A stretch of 64,000 nucleotides of DNA from Ascaris suum (GCA_013433145.1 CM024168.1:13198868-13262867); one strand, 5' to 3'; positions 26,501 through 38,985 are shown, numbered from the stretch's first letter. Numbers and translations are program-made. Notes: generated from the letters alone by a model not told the origin.

Positions 26501-27653
26501 TGCTCCATCAGATAGCGTTTTTGTGACTAATGTCTTCAAAATCATGTTGAATAAACTAAATACATCCTAATTAATGGCAGCCAGGGAAGTTCGATGGGCC
26601 TGCAAACCTTCGCTGGCATCCTTCAACTTTTCATCTACTCTGCTTGCCTGCTATGTTATCATTTGCATGTTGCTCTTTCAGAATTTGAATGTTCTTTCTG
26701 TAGCTTATTTGTCAGTGCTGCTAAAGAGCCTTATTGGACAGTCATTTAATCTATCCTTCCATCAATCTTCTGCACCTTGTGTTCAAATAATTCTATCACT
26801 TTCTATGCAAGCACTGATATTTGCATAAATGTTTCATATATGTACTCCTATCTATTAGGCAGTTCCAGCCGGGGAATGGCTGAAATTCGAGTTAATGATT
26901 ATTGGTTTTGGGTTGTATTGTTGTTGATGAAAACCATATGCATGAGGATGGAGTCATAATGACTTACTCGTCCTTTCGGCCTTTTGTCTATCGTTAATTA
27001 AACGTCGCACAAAGTTGGTGAGCATCCCGTCGACGTGTTTGCTCTGTCCGATCATCCAGCTTCGCTTATCTCGACTTATCATTGTTCCAAAATATCGCCA
27101 TGCGTCTTAAATAAGAGGAATCGATACCATAAATTTACTTTATATCACCTCACTCATTTCACAAAACTGTCCCTCTAATAAAATTCTTGGAAACCTGCGT
27201 GAATTCAAAAACTGATCGAGTGGAAGAAGATCTAATTTTCTGCACAACATTTATGAGAGCCGTCGAATTTGTTAAAATGTGAATGCATCTTTGCTAATGC
27301 TGTATTATATGTCAGAAATTTAATCAATAGGTTTGCGTGATATGTGAGATTACTCAAGCGCATTATCCTACAGGTCTGCTTGGCTAGCTTTCCACTTACT
27401 TTACTTATAAGCTTGAATGGTGATTTGTTTGCAGGTGAGCTTTGGTGACCATGAGGTGTGCTCTGAGACGTTGTACACTGCTATCAACAATGTTTACTGG
27501 GACGGTGAATGTACTGCTGTCCGTATACTTGGTTCACTAGGTGTACTGCAATACTATCGGAGTAGTCGTGATAAGAACAGCGAATACATCAAGGAATATA
27601 TGCAAACAATATCCGATGAAACCCATTCAAGTCCTATTCGTGACGAATTCTGA
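14551..27653 (+). CDS. Secreted protein with galectin-like stretches, 8 exons
   Basis: Proposed exons: 14551-14613, 17376-17485, 18632-18728, 19117-19323, 20827-20989, 22986-23101, 25662-25790, 27435-27653; together 367 codons plus stop, with phases agreeing at every junction. The first exon is a signal peptide (MMLAVGVVVGLVVTAHA, then GYPS). The region YPFPYYEEFNDYGFRDGDII followed by HFNGFFRRSFQVMFVTN resembles the start of a galectin fold (G-x-x-I-x-I-x-G then F-x-I-N). The end, LLVSFGDHEVCSETLY followed by AVRILGSLGVLQYY, resembles its closing strands. Exon 4 (RIRIYEREAYVHQNGKLL) may be the end of a first, partial fold. The galectin sugar-binding set H-N-R/W-E-R is not clearly present, so lectin activity is doubtful. 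Weakest point: the exon-3 donor (ATG/GTTCGT). No AATAAA was seen after the stop. Exon existence is well supported; the family is tentative. Confidence 0.55.
16190..16352. repeat. Degenerate minisatellite, about 20-bp unit
   Basis: About seven imperfect copies of a 19-21 base unit close to GYATAATATTCCTCGCAAA. Clear copies begin near 16218, 16239, 16278, 16298 and 16318. It lies in the first large intron of the galectin-like gene. Confidence 0.7.
17161..17290. promoter_or_regulatory. Cluster of three CACGTG E-boxes in an imperfect inverted repeat
   Basis: CACGTG occurs at 17171-17176, 17250-17255 and 17279-17284. ATATGGTCGCCACGTGA is mirrored, with a 3-base gap, by TCACGTGGCCATAT at 17249-17262, and GTAGTCACATGG nearly mirrors CCACGTGACTAC at 17278-17289. 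CACGTG is the core site of Myc/Max, USF, MITF-type bHLH factors. Regulatory use is inference; it lies just upstream of the exon at 17376. Confidence 0.35.
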
Positions 27654-27875
27654 CGGATGTAATTCTCACAGTTTCTATGGACAAATCGCCTATATTGTGC
27701 GAACCTCGTTGTTCAGCTGTAAAGCTTACAATGTTGTGTTATCGACTGTCGACCATTTCAGTTTTAAAGGTTTAGTTGGGAAACAGTCCGTGTTGTTAGA
27801 CCTCCATCTGTAAACGATGATTCCGTAAAATTACAATACACTGACCAAATTTGCGATCTGTCTATGGTGATACAG

Positions 27876-30800
27876 AAACTACCGATGGCTCATATCTGGA
27901 GCGACTGCAGATTGAAACTCTGAATATCTGGCCTGCTCGGCCAGTGGAGCTGGACTGGTCGAACGGTCGAGTAAGGAGTCCCTTATATTGTCGGTTCCAA
28001 GATGCATGCTTGTTAGCAATTTTTTGCCGAGTTCATGATTCAAGGCATGGTTCCAGTGTTCATGGTGAAATCATCCTTCCAAATTTCTCTTTGCTTTTCA
28101 CTCTTCTAATAAGTGGTTATTTGCACGCTGCTAGGTATTGCTGGCATACTTCAATTCTTCATTGCTGAAAGAAATAGATGAGTGAAGAATTTTTTACTTT
28201 TAGCTTCTTCTCGATCTCACGAAATTTCAAATTCTTCTTCTCATTGGCGTGTAAGTGAAAGCTTTATCTTCTCTCTGGACGACAACAGAACGAAATGCTA
28301 GAACTACTCGCTTATTATTTTTTATGCTCGGAAGAGCAAGTGTGTTTAGCAGCACTGATGATATCGCTGTTGCATTTGGCAATATTGCTCGCTGTTCAGT
28401 CAATATAAGCAATGACCTACAAAAGGAGGATCCCAAATTTCACCGTCGGCTGTTTCGTTAGAAATACACTTCCACACATTTTGCATGCAACAAAATTCGC
28501 TCTTATGGAAGTCGCTAAGCATCCGCTCTGTCGAGACAAGACAGCAGAGTTCTTCTTCACAATTGAATACGATAAAGGCAACAAAGCTTGGCCTGTGGAA
28601 TCCGGGCCATATAACTCGCTTGGCTGAGTTTCACCAATGAATTTAACACTTTCGTTTTAGAATCACCTCTAGTCTCAGCTATAGAAAATTAACGAACGCC
28701 TGTTCTATAGGATTTGTGAATGACTTCGGAAAAATTTATGTTGTAGAAGTCTTTTTTCTCAATGCGCATTTGTAAGTCTTGAATCGTATGATTTCGCCTC
28801 TTGCAATGTCTTTTGTCTTTACAACTATTTCAGAACATCCACATGTGTATTGTTTCTTTTGGCATTCTATCCTATCGCATTACTCCTCTAATCCTATTTT
28901 CCACCTTTCACTTCGTGAATCACTGTCTTCTATTGTGAACTTCTAAATAGTTTTGAGGGGAATTCCTGGGAAGAACGAACTTCTCGCTTCTTTTCTTTTT
29001 TCTTCACAGTTTCGCAGTTCTGTCCTTCTTTGTGCGTCCCTCGCTTTTTTGCTTCTCGAGAAAAAAAGCTCATGGCGAAACACGATTCACAGTCCTATTA
29101 ATAAAATTAATCTACATTTGCTTTGATACAGCTGTTTTGATAGCCTCTTATTGGCAGATGTTTTTTGTACAAATCCAAAAGCGGCTGAGGATCACTCATT
29201 CAACTGTCGGCACAAACCCTCAAACGAAAATAGGTGTCTTGTTTCTTGTCGGTCGACGAGAGTAGCATGCGAAATTTTGTTAAGTAAACTCATCTACTGG
29301 TAATAAACATATAATACACAGTAAGAGTTCCTCAGGTGTTGTGAGGGCATTCTGCTCGAAAGGAAAGTGATCAGCTTTGGTGAGTGGAAATAAACTGTCA
29401 CTGCAAGCAGACAAGCCCGTCGTTTGTAGAGCTGGTTCTTTCTACGTATTCTACGCCGGCCAATTTATTTGTGCCATATTTCAACCCGAGAAAAAATACG
29501 CTAGATATTAAAATCATATCAATTTGACTCGTTCTTCCCAGAAAGAGCTAATCGGAGATATACTGATTAATCGGGGTGTCGTGTCGCAAGTACTTCCTGC
29601 CGCACCCTCTGCACCGCTCCCTATTTCCTCGCAGAAAAAATGGGCGAAATGAAAGGAACGGCAGTGGGAGAGAAAAATAGAACATAGATAAAGAGGAAGC
29701 CTGACGTTTTGTTTACGTATTTCGCTTGCCGCTTGCTGGTTTCAATAACACCGAGATATGAGATTCGAACGTTTGTTCATTGGCGTTTTCTGACTATATA
29801 TGTGCTTTACGTTTCTGTTTGGCTATATTAGTATTTGAAATGAACCGCTTGATGATCAGAATATCGGATGGTAGAATTTTTGATAGTCGGATATCCGCCA
29901 TTCACAAGTGGAACCAATGAATGGGGTGAAAGTCGATATTGAGAACTGATTCAAGGGGTGGAAATTTTCAAAGTGCCGGCAGAAGAAAGCGACCCCGAAT
30001 GAATTGTGAGCATGCAGAATCCGAGTGATATGCAATCTTTCGGCAGGTTGCCTAAAAGTTTAATCGGATTTAGGTGATTATATAACCTCTTAAGTGGTAA
30101 ATTTATGGGAGTAAAACAATGATGCGGCTTCGCAAAGTGAATATAGCTCCAATGAAAGTGTTGAACTTCAGACATCACTTCGTGCTATGATCCATCACAC
30201 ATGCTCAAGGAGAGCTGCTCCTCTTTCTGTAACGTCATTGAGGAATCGATCGATTTTGAATAAGCGGCTCTTTACAAATAGAGAGCATCCAAGTTAAATT
30301 TTTATAATTGAGGCTGAGAAATTTAAGACAAACTGCTCCGTGATGCCCCACTGCCTAGGTGTGCAAGATTTGTTTTTCATATTGCTGCTCAATATTTTCC
30401 TCCGGAATCATTAATTTTCGGGTCTGGGTAAGTTTCGTAGGTTGGCGAACGAAAATTAGAAGTTTTGGCTGCTTTCTTCGGCAAGTGAAATTCAATAAGG
30501 GTGTTGGGCTGATCGAATTTTTCAGGCCAGAATTTGCACAGGTGATTTACTTTGTCGGAAAGCATGTTGCCATGTGTTTTGTCACGGTTTTTATACTCTT
30601 TGATGCCTTATTGCTTTAATGGTCTGAAGTGCGGGGCACATATTGTGCCGCTCACCCTGGCGCGTTTTTTTGTTTCCCAGGAAATATTAACTGTTCTTGC
30701 AAATCAATGTTGATATCTTGAACGAAGTTGATATTTCTTAAAAGTATGTTACTTTGCGTGTCACCTACACATTACCGCTCCTGTTTGTCAAAAACCTCTT

Positions 30801-33800
30801 AGTGTAAAACGTTGAGAGTTTATTATTCTTGTTTTCTTCTCAGCGTCAAATCCTGCCTGGCTTTCTCATTTCTTGTACAAAGCATCCATCCTCTCCCCCC
30901 ACTACACCATCCTTATACATTCTCTTTTCGTTACCTTCTGCTCTCTTCCTACTCAGCAGTTTTGCAACGAAGCAAGAGCACTATAGACTGTGGGAGTGGC
31001 ACAAGTGGACACGTGGACATGTCTGTGCACCGCAGAATTGGTCTTCGTATGCGTGCAAGCAACAAAGACTCGAGCCAATGAAATCGAACTCGCGATGTGG
31101 TGAAGTGCCTTATCCAATAACTTTGTAACGGATGTGCTTTCATAATATGTCTGAACCGCCGTGAAAACGGTTTCGATATGTCCTGCGAGGATTATGTGAT
31201 CTAATCTAAATAAATACAAAATCTGGAAATACTGTCTTCTTCATAGTGTTCTCCTTGCTGATTTAATGGGCATTTTGACAAATGGACTCATAAGAGACAT
31301 CAGTTTTAGCTTGGTGCATTAGCGTATTATAAATGGTCATCATTTCAGCTATACTTATAATCTAGGGATCGTAGGGTATCCATCAAAGCGATATATGTGC
31401 AAGAGAAAGACAGATACCTTTTTCGCCTTTTGAATAAGTAAACACATATTAGCTACAATTCATTTAATTCAGTTGCTAATTTCTTCTTTTAGATCCTATC
31501 GATCCTCTTATTCAGAAGTTACCTAAATGTAGTCGATATTTATCTCGGATGCTACCTTTTTCGAGTAATCCGGCTATTTTAAATGTAAGTAAATCTTATA
31601 TTCACTTGCCGCAATAATTGCTTAGGAAGGATTTCTCACTTATCCAATCATATTTCATGTTCAGCCAAAACAGCCGATAATGCTGGTTTCATTGGCTCCT
31701 GCCTAACACCATTCACATGTAACTACGTAGGAGGCAAGACGTCCCACTATTCCATTACCTTCAAAGAAGGAAGCGTCTGAAATCTGTTAGCGCCAATCCG
31801 GGATTACGTCTCGTTTACCTTCTCGATGCTGCTGCTTAAATACATCCTTATTCAATTTGAACCAAGTCAAGCGCTGGTGTATTTGTTTGCTTTGAAAGGA
31901 AATTTTCCTAAAACACTTTTCACTTTGTTAGGCTTCCAGTATGCCGAAAGAAAATATGAGAAAATTTAAGAAAAGTCTTTCCTAGGTCAAGACAGTTCTT
32001 TGAACGAAAGCTGGAAACATGGAAACTTGCTTTGCACCTTAAATGCTGTGCAAATGTGTTTTAAACTCTTCTAATAAAAGAGGATGAAAACGACTCTGTT
32101 ATATCTCTATGCATGAAGTTCTGTTTATTCTACTCAGGACTTCTATTTCCTTTCAAATACCTCATCAGTTGCTGCTGCACTCTTCGATAAAAAAGTTATA
32201 TCCACCTCAGCTTCTCTGCTCATAAATTTTTATTATGCTAGAAGTCATTGTGATATCCATTCTGAGTAAAAAGTTATTAATGCACTGACAAGACTCATTA
32301 CAACAGCATAAATTGGCGTCAGTCATGCGGGAGTTACCTGCTTTGGGAGAAGGCCTTATCCAATATTTCTAACGTTCTGAGTAAAGCTGCTCAAGCATCC
32401 GCACATTTTTTAATGCCGTCTAGCCATACATACATAGATGTACGTTTGTCTCGTTCCCTGTTATACGATGCTAGAACCACGGCTAACACAGTTTACTGTT
32501 GCGTGTCAAAGTACTGATCGCTATTGTAACTATTATCACCTTGATTCATATCTCATAATGACCACAGTATCACGAATTTGTGTGTGAGCACTTGCAAGCA
32601 CACATTTGCTACCGTAACTATTAATGAGGCCGGCGGCATACGTCCCGCTTCTGCGATATAATTACCATCGTAATTATCGTCATATAACTCCCATCTTAGC
32701 TAATCATGTAGCCCACTGTATCTCACCAATAATGACGTCGTTGTTGCAGCAAATAATATAAATATATAGGCTAGAGTATGAAGTAACTTACTTGCTGGCG
32801 CACAGTTATTACTGTAGTTGCCACTCCAGTTGCCATATAAGGGGAGGTGATTTGATCTACACCGAACGATGCACTGGATGCCGGACATATTGCAGAATTG
32901 ATGACGGCCTTATGTAGTGATAATATGGATCATATAGCAGACTCCACTGTTGGCACAATGCCCATGTCATCGGGATCAATTTTTTATTCCTAATTGAACG
33001 GGGATAGATCTCATATATGGCATTATCGATGAACGTAAAGATAGGGTTCCTAGAATATAAAAGCATTCATTAGTAAAGCAACAAGAGATACAAAAGCACC
33101 TTTGTTGTTTTATTAATTTAAAGCTGCAGAAGCTGTGCAAACTAGCTCACCTTGACGATAAATTGGACAAGATCATCTGCTTCAGTCATAATCAACTGCT
33201 TCAACCACCAAGATGACGTGAACTGCAAAAAAATGTTTTGAATTTTTATGCTCCAGCAGCATGAGATTTTAAGTGCAGTAAATGGCGAACTTGCAATCAG
33301 TGTAGAAATTTGATGAGAATAAGTAAAGGAATTTCCAAAAAAATGCTCAGAATTGCTCAGCTGACTGCACATTGCTCATTCGTCTAAAACGACCCTTGTG
33401 ACGGAGATTCAGCCATCAGCATCAACATATGTGATCATCTTTCACGTTCGCTTTGCCTCTGGCTGACTACCACTTATTATTTAGTTAAAAGCGGTCAAAA
33501 GAATTACATATTTTGCCTTCGTCATGCAAAACTTTTATTTGTTTCACGCTGATCGGGAGGTGCAGTTGAATTGTTTCAATGGTAGCAAATGCGTCGGTGG
33601 TGTTGTTGATGTGTGGTGATTTAGTTTAAATTTGCGCATTCCCTAAACTCTTTTTTGGTTTTTACAGAAAGCAGGTGCAACGATTCCGGTTCATTTTGTT
33701 TACCTGCTAAAATACTCAAATACTGAGAGTAAAATCCCCCGCCACACTCTTGATTTGTATACGCTCTCTTAACCTGTATATTATTTTCTTTATCCATAGA

Positions 33801-35369
33801 TTCTACCAGATCGACATTCAGATGTATTTTACCGATCAATTTCAGTTCATGAACGTATTGTGTTGAAGGTTGCAGGTGGATTAAACGTCACATAGCAATT
33901 CCTGATCTGTTTCTGCATAAAAAAGGTGTAATTTGTCTCTATATAAAACGTTCTCTAAGTTGCTATTCATCATAACTTTCACGATCTACGAATATACATG
34001 TATAATGAACCAATCCGTTCCATCCAATAAAGTCGTCAATTTGTCATTATATGAAAAATAAAACGAGCATGCGAGATGAATGCAATGAGAAATGATAGCG
34101 AAACAATGAAGCATAGTGATCAAGTTTGATCCACTCCACTTTTCGATACTATGTTATGGAAGACATGTGACAACGGCGTTCAGAAATACGTTTATCTCGT
34201 ACCTATGATGAGCTGTTGTTGCTATGATACTTCAAACTTTAAATGAAGACTATTACTGTTGGATCACTTCGCCTATATTAGCGTTTTGTCTCTGTCACGG
34301 TTAAATCATATACTTGTTGGACCAAGATCACTGATTCCAGGATCTAGTGTAGAGAAGGACGTTAGGCGCTTGGGCGTACTTAGCATGACATGTGCCTATG
34401 GCATTACCAGGGCGTTAAGAAGAAGCGATATCAGCAGTGAGGGCTGAGCCAGGTTACCCGACGCCAATGGTAAGGTGGCGGAGCTGTTACTGTTGCTTTA
34501 AAATCAGAGAAGCCTTTCTTCAGACCTATTGGCAGTACAATTTTGTATCTTTGTGCTTCATTTGCGCTCAAAGCATGATTTGACTTCATTTCGGAAATAT
34601 CAAAGATTGCCTAATAGCACGACAGTATTTCGGTCATTTCAATTAGTCGCATCGAATCAAAAAACACCGATTATCTTTCTCGATCGGTCGATTCACAAAT
34701 GCTTGCAAATATCAGTGCCATTCCTCCTAGTTCTTATCAGTCAGCTCAGGAGCTGGCTTGAACGAATCATCGTATGGAACAAATTATACCACTGAATCTA
34801 GCAGTCTTAATTTTGGTGCTTAAAATAGCAAATGACATTGGACCGTAAAACACCGTTTATATTAGTGTGAAAAAGATGAGCGTGTGTCATTAAGTATAAT
34901 TTTTAATTTGCTATAAATTAGCCCTTAGAGACATTTATTTGATAAAGGCGTTTTAATGTTCAACCTTCTTGATTGAAGTACTTTCTTTTGCTTGTTTCGG
35001 CACCTTAGCGTCGCTTTCATTCGAAAAGAATATCCTAAACAACATTCTATTTAATTCTCTGATGAATTGTTAGTTAAATTATCTTTTGTTGCTTCAGAAT
35101 ATCATCAAGAGGAACTAGGAGAATTACAAAATATCTCGATTCCCACAATTCGATCATCAGCAATAACCGAACGTTTTCTCTGTGTTTTTTTTGATACCCC
35201 GTATACGACGAATTCTCTTGCGATCTCCTTTAAAAAATTGTTCTCTCTGAAAGAAAGAGTGACCGAAGTGGGCAGAGAGGTGGAAGCTTTCCTCAGAATT
35301 TTCAAACAAAACAAAATGAATGGAAGTGCACCCGTCGCAGGAAACAGCTACCTCAGTAAAATGGTAAAG
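27876..35369 (+). CDS. Phase-consistent exon chain, family unrecognised
   Basis: Exons proposed: 27876-27970, 28204-28250, 30359-30427, 30957-31099, 31493-31584, 33668-33728, 35098-35369, giving 259 codons with phases agreeing throughout. Donors such as CGA/GTAAGG, CGT/GTAAGT, TGG/GTAAGT and AAT/GTAAGT are strong, as are acceptors TTTTTACAG and TTGCTTCAG. Exons 2 and 3 together make a hydrophobic segment (LTKFQILLLIGVCARFVFHI), probably membrane-spanning. Exon 4 is Trp/Cys-rich (HYRLWEWHKWTRGHVCAPQN). Later parts read SRYLSRMLPFSSNPAILN and KYHQEELGELQNISIPTI. An earlier end is possible: read through, exon 4 reaches TAA at 31126-31128 with AATAAA at 31209-31214. The 5' end is unresolved; the first exon accepts phase 1, which an alternative donor at 27540 in the previous gene would supply. 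No family recognised. Confidence 0.42.
31209..31214 (+). terminator. Possible poly(A) signal
   Basis: AATAAA about 80 bases after the in-frame TAA at 31126-31128 that would end the short form of the exon chain. Confidence 0.4.
32138..32269 (+). CDS. Candidate alternative terminal exon
   Basis: Good acceptor (TTTATTCTACTCAG) then 43 open codons in phase 0 (DFYFLSNTSSVAAALF and on) to a TAA. It fits the phase-0 end of exon 31493-31584, so it could be an alternative last exon of the chain. No canonical poly(A) signal was seen nearby. Could be chance. Confidence 0.25.
   Translation, partial: DFYFLSNTSSVAAALFDKKVISTSASLLINFYYARSHCDIHSE
33151..33222 (-). CDS. Candidate isolated minus-strand exon
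   Basis: On the - strand an acceptor with a T-run (CATTTTTTTGCAG) precedes 24 open codons (FTSSWWLKQLIMTEADDLVQ then FIVK) ending at AAG/GTGAGC. Only this frame is open. Partners were not identified; it lies in an intron of the + chain, so it would be a nested gene. Confidence 0.28.
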
Positions 35370-38300
35370 GTAATTGTCCCTTTCCTGCCTCAAGTCCTCA
35401 AGTTTTCTGGCTATATTCGTGCTTTGACCGCAAGGCATTAAGTTCTCCAAAGCTTCCAGTACACTTGAAGTGTTCCGCGCTCCATGTGTCGACGATTCAT
35501 TGTGACTCTATGAGGAATAGAAAATCGTAGTCTGATGTGTTTTGCCGAATTTAGTTTCTCTATGAGCTTGTATCGTTGCCTTAGAGCAAAGCGTTCCTCA
35601 TAGAATGTAGGAGATCAGCTGTTTGCAAGTTAAAATGAACTTTTAGCCCAGCTGATTTCTCATTACGACTTGGTAGTAATTTAAAAGTTTTCTGTGAACG
35701 GCTGTCTTATATATTTGTTTTGCACTTGTTGTTTCAGCGATAGATAGTGCTGTACTCTTTTGTGGTCTACTGAGATACCACTTTTTATTGAATCGGTGAA
35801 CATCAGAGCCGCAGATGTGTGATTTCGATTATTCTCAACAGAAATTATGATGGTCAAGATCGGCTAAGATGATCAAAGACTGTGTTATATCATCAATCAT
35901 GTGCTGAAGCTTGGAAATTCTGAGGACATGAAATTCTCTGGCGATTCAATACGACAAGGATGTCGCGAAGTTAAGAGTTTGGTCGCGATGATCAAGACGC
36001 TTTGGCCGCGATAGCAAAAAGGGCTAAGGCGAAACTCCCAAGAGTAGGCTTCAAACGAGGCAATTTATTACTTCATTTTTACAAGTTCAATCACTTCCTT
36101 TTTGACAGTGAGATTTTGACTAAAAAGCTGTTCACGCTATGTGTCGCGACTGACGAATCGCATCGTAGCGCCTCGCTGGAGCCGGTGCACTGCAAAAAGA
36201 GCTAGCCGCCTCAGCAGCGCCAGCGCGGAACGGAAATCGAGGTGCATCAAGAGGAAATAGAGATGCATCAAGCGGAAATGGCAATATAAAAACGAGAAGC
36301 CACAATGGAAGTAAGATGGCGTCAGATGTAATAGAAGAAGTGGAAGGCGGAGCTGAGCCGGACGACGGGAGTTGCCCGAACCCAACTCCGCTAATTCTCT
36401 GCTGAATCGGATTAGGGAGAGGCCCCTGGTCAGGAGCTGATGGGGCTCCTTAGCGTCGACTGACTGAGCGTGCCGAAACGCCTTTCGTTTTCGCTACTGC
36501 CTTTCCCTTAATGTGTATATTCTGGCAATCCACACCGTGCATATTGCCTATTCTCGTCACTAATAGTGCCTGAATTTTCTGGCTGCATGGACTGCAGGAC
36601 GACACCGAGTTACTCAACATAAGTTACTTATACTCCTAGCTTGACTGAAGAAGCCTTTATTCAGTACCCTCTGCAAACATGCATAGGCTACCCAAATCAA
36701 TGGTGGTCGGAAAACTGGGAGATCGAAAAGGTTCGACAGAGTGGCACTAATGTGCTTCATTTTGCTGGCTAGAATTTAAAGGTGGAAGCTAACGGTGCGT
36801 AAGGAATTTACAAACAATTTTAACGACATTAATTATGCATGGAAGAGACGTTGTGTTCCACCGTTGTGATGCTTCGGCTTCATAGTGAATTTTGATAGTT
36901 CGGAGAGAGCGTTGCTTAGTCACAAAATTCTCATTTCTGCCCAAAATGACATTTTAAACCCTAATAAGCACTAGTCATTAAAATATGCTGCACTGAGACT
37001 CATAAAATCCACGGGGATGAGTTCGCTTTCTCATTTCCAATTTCGCTCGGAAATGTCTCTGCGTCTATAGCTTAGTTCAATAGTACGAAGAAGAAAAGCT
37101 CACTCTTTGGCGCTGCACGAACGCCCTACCTCACCAGTATTTTTTTGCGGTCGTAATTTACGAAATCACAACGTGTTGTAATAAATGCAAGCGCCGATTC
37201 ATTGCACTTTTACTTGCTGCATTAGTGTTCATTCGTCGGATATTTGACAGATGCTTATTCAAAATATGCCATCAGCTAATTAATCGCTCTCTTTTGGATC
37301 AGCTCTGGATCAATTTCTATCACCTCCTGCAAACATCACGTAACGACTTTGTTCGTATAATTGGCGTAAAATTTTGCCTGCACAGTTTATCAGTTTATTT
37401 TACTGAACGCCACCTGTGCTATTCGTCGAATGAATAATTAGGCATATAAAAGAGATGCTTTTTGCAAGTAAAGGTGTTCATTATGTAGATCTCATGTAAA
37501 TTGCTGTTCGACTGTTTAGAGACTAATCTAATAAAAAGCCCATATCGAAGCTTGAAACAACTGACTAGTTGATAAAATCCCTAGAGGGATACTTGCATTA
37601 ACAGAAACCCTCAGATCCAAACGACTTTAGCTGGAGCTGTCGTTACGCTTTGTTCATTTCACTTGTGTTTCAGTTGACTCAATAACGACGCAACGTTGCT
37701 GAAGTAGTGTGTACCCACAGTGTGGTAATGACGAAAAGTCATACTTATCCATCAAACCGACATCCATCCTTCATCGTTTAAGAGCTCGAAGGCCACATAC
37801 AACTTTCAATGCAGCAGAACTTTTGTGCTAAATGTGAAACTAACTGAAATTTTGAAATGTTCGCAAAAAGAAAATGGCCGTCTCAGTCGAACAGAATATC
37901 TTTAAGTTGACTAGCATGGGTATTATGTGAAGAATATACCGCGGAAAACCTGTCAGTAATAAAATATTTCTCTTGATAAGCTTCATTTCTGAATGTTTCA
38001 TTCATCCGAGCGGCCGATAGTGCACGACTGAGGGCTTTGACTTGTAACCGAAACTCGCTACGAAGCCAACTGCATTTCAGACTGAAGAGCAGTTAGAAGC
38101 CGGAGACATATCAAAACCAAGCCGGATATGGAATGAAAATGTTTATAGCTTAACGATCGAAATGCATGCACCTGCAAAAATTGAAAGCAGTGACAGTGAA
38201 AGGCGCAGACTCATTCGTAGGGAACGGTGAAAAGGGATTAAAGACGGAAAACCTGGAAGTGAGATATGGGATAGGATGGGGATGAGAAACCCACCATCAC

Positions 38301-38370
38301 CCTTTAAAACTTCGGGAAGTATTTCGTGGTTTCCAAAAAGTGCTAATTTTTCTGTGGAATCACAGCATTT
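35370..38370. other. Stretch with no supported gene
   Basis: About 3 kb. Around 36190-36300 there is a short 21-base tandem (GAAATMGAGRTGCATCAAGMG) that would read as a coiled-coil-like EIEVHQE repeat, but stops interrupt it. It may be a remnant of a retroelement or of a low-complexity gene. Confidence 0.4.
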
Positions 38371-38377
38371 GCGCTAC

Positions 38378-38985
38378 AGGCGTGGCCACCGAGCGGTAGG
38401 CCACCTAACATGAGGAAGTTCCAACTACTAAACTTCTTGCAGCAACAATTAGCGAGGAGCACTCATTAGCATATCTTGGTTTCCAGATGACCCACCTGCC
38501 ATTGGCTGACCGACTTCATGTGTGCGTGCTTGTGTATGGCGCATGCGGATATGTGCACATGTGCCTATGCGTGCGCATGCGTACCGCTGCTTCGTGTGCG
38601 CGTGTGTGCATATGCGTGCGCCGTCGAAGCGTGCAGCTTCGCACAGTCTCAGCCATAACGCTACTGTTTAGAATGGGACTCCGTGGACGGGCCCTCGCCA
38701 TGTGAAATGCTGAATGGTACTGTCAGGGAGGCGAGGGAGCTTTTCGGCCCCGCGGTGGCACCCACTTAGGAGGCTGAGTTTCCATGATCCCCCGGGGAGG
38801 GGGGAATCCAGGAGAGCGGCCCCCCTCGGAATTGGTACTATGTCACATATCCGGCTAATTCCCCTGCAGACGAAATTTTTCTCATCACCAGAAGCAAAGC
38901 AAGTATGAGAGGAAGCGAGAGGACGGCAAACTGCTGTTGAACCTCGGAGCAGTGGGTTTGTCTTTGAGCATCGTGCGGATAACAC
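38378..38985. repeat. GC-rich, repeat-like island
   Basis: Stands out from AT-rich surroundings. It holds alternating TGTGCG/GCATGC purine-pyrimidine DNA (about 38516-38622), runs such as CCCCCGGGGAGGGGGGAA and paired GGCC/CCGCGG words (38740-38830). The left part has GGCCACCGAGCGGTAGGCC, similar to the A box of a tRNA, but no B box was found. It may be an inserted repeat, for example a 5' part of a retroelement or a tRNA-derived SINE; this is inference from composition only. Confidence 0.4.

Noticed and set aside
14551..28628. Reading the galectin-like gene as tectonic or another ciliary protein
   Set aside because: The cysteine-rich CDxNCCCDxDC region of tectonics is absent and the GFRDGDII stretch fits a galectin strand better.
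30359..31128. Assigning the Trp-rich exon to a family GT10 fucosyltransferase
   Set aside because: The spacing between the PP and W motifs does not fit, and no donor-binding motif is present.
33621..33886. 90-codon minus-strand frame (IHLNVDLVESMDKENNIQVK)
   Set aside because: No acceptor before it, and the + strand has a much stronger acceptor (TTTTTACAG) in the same place with matching phases.
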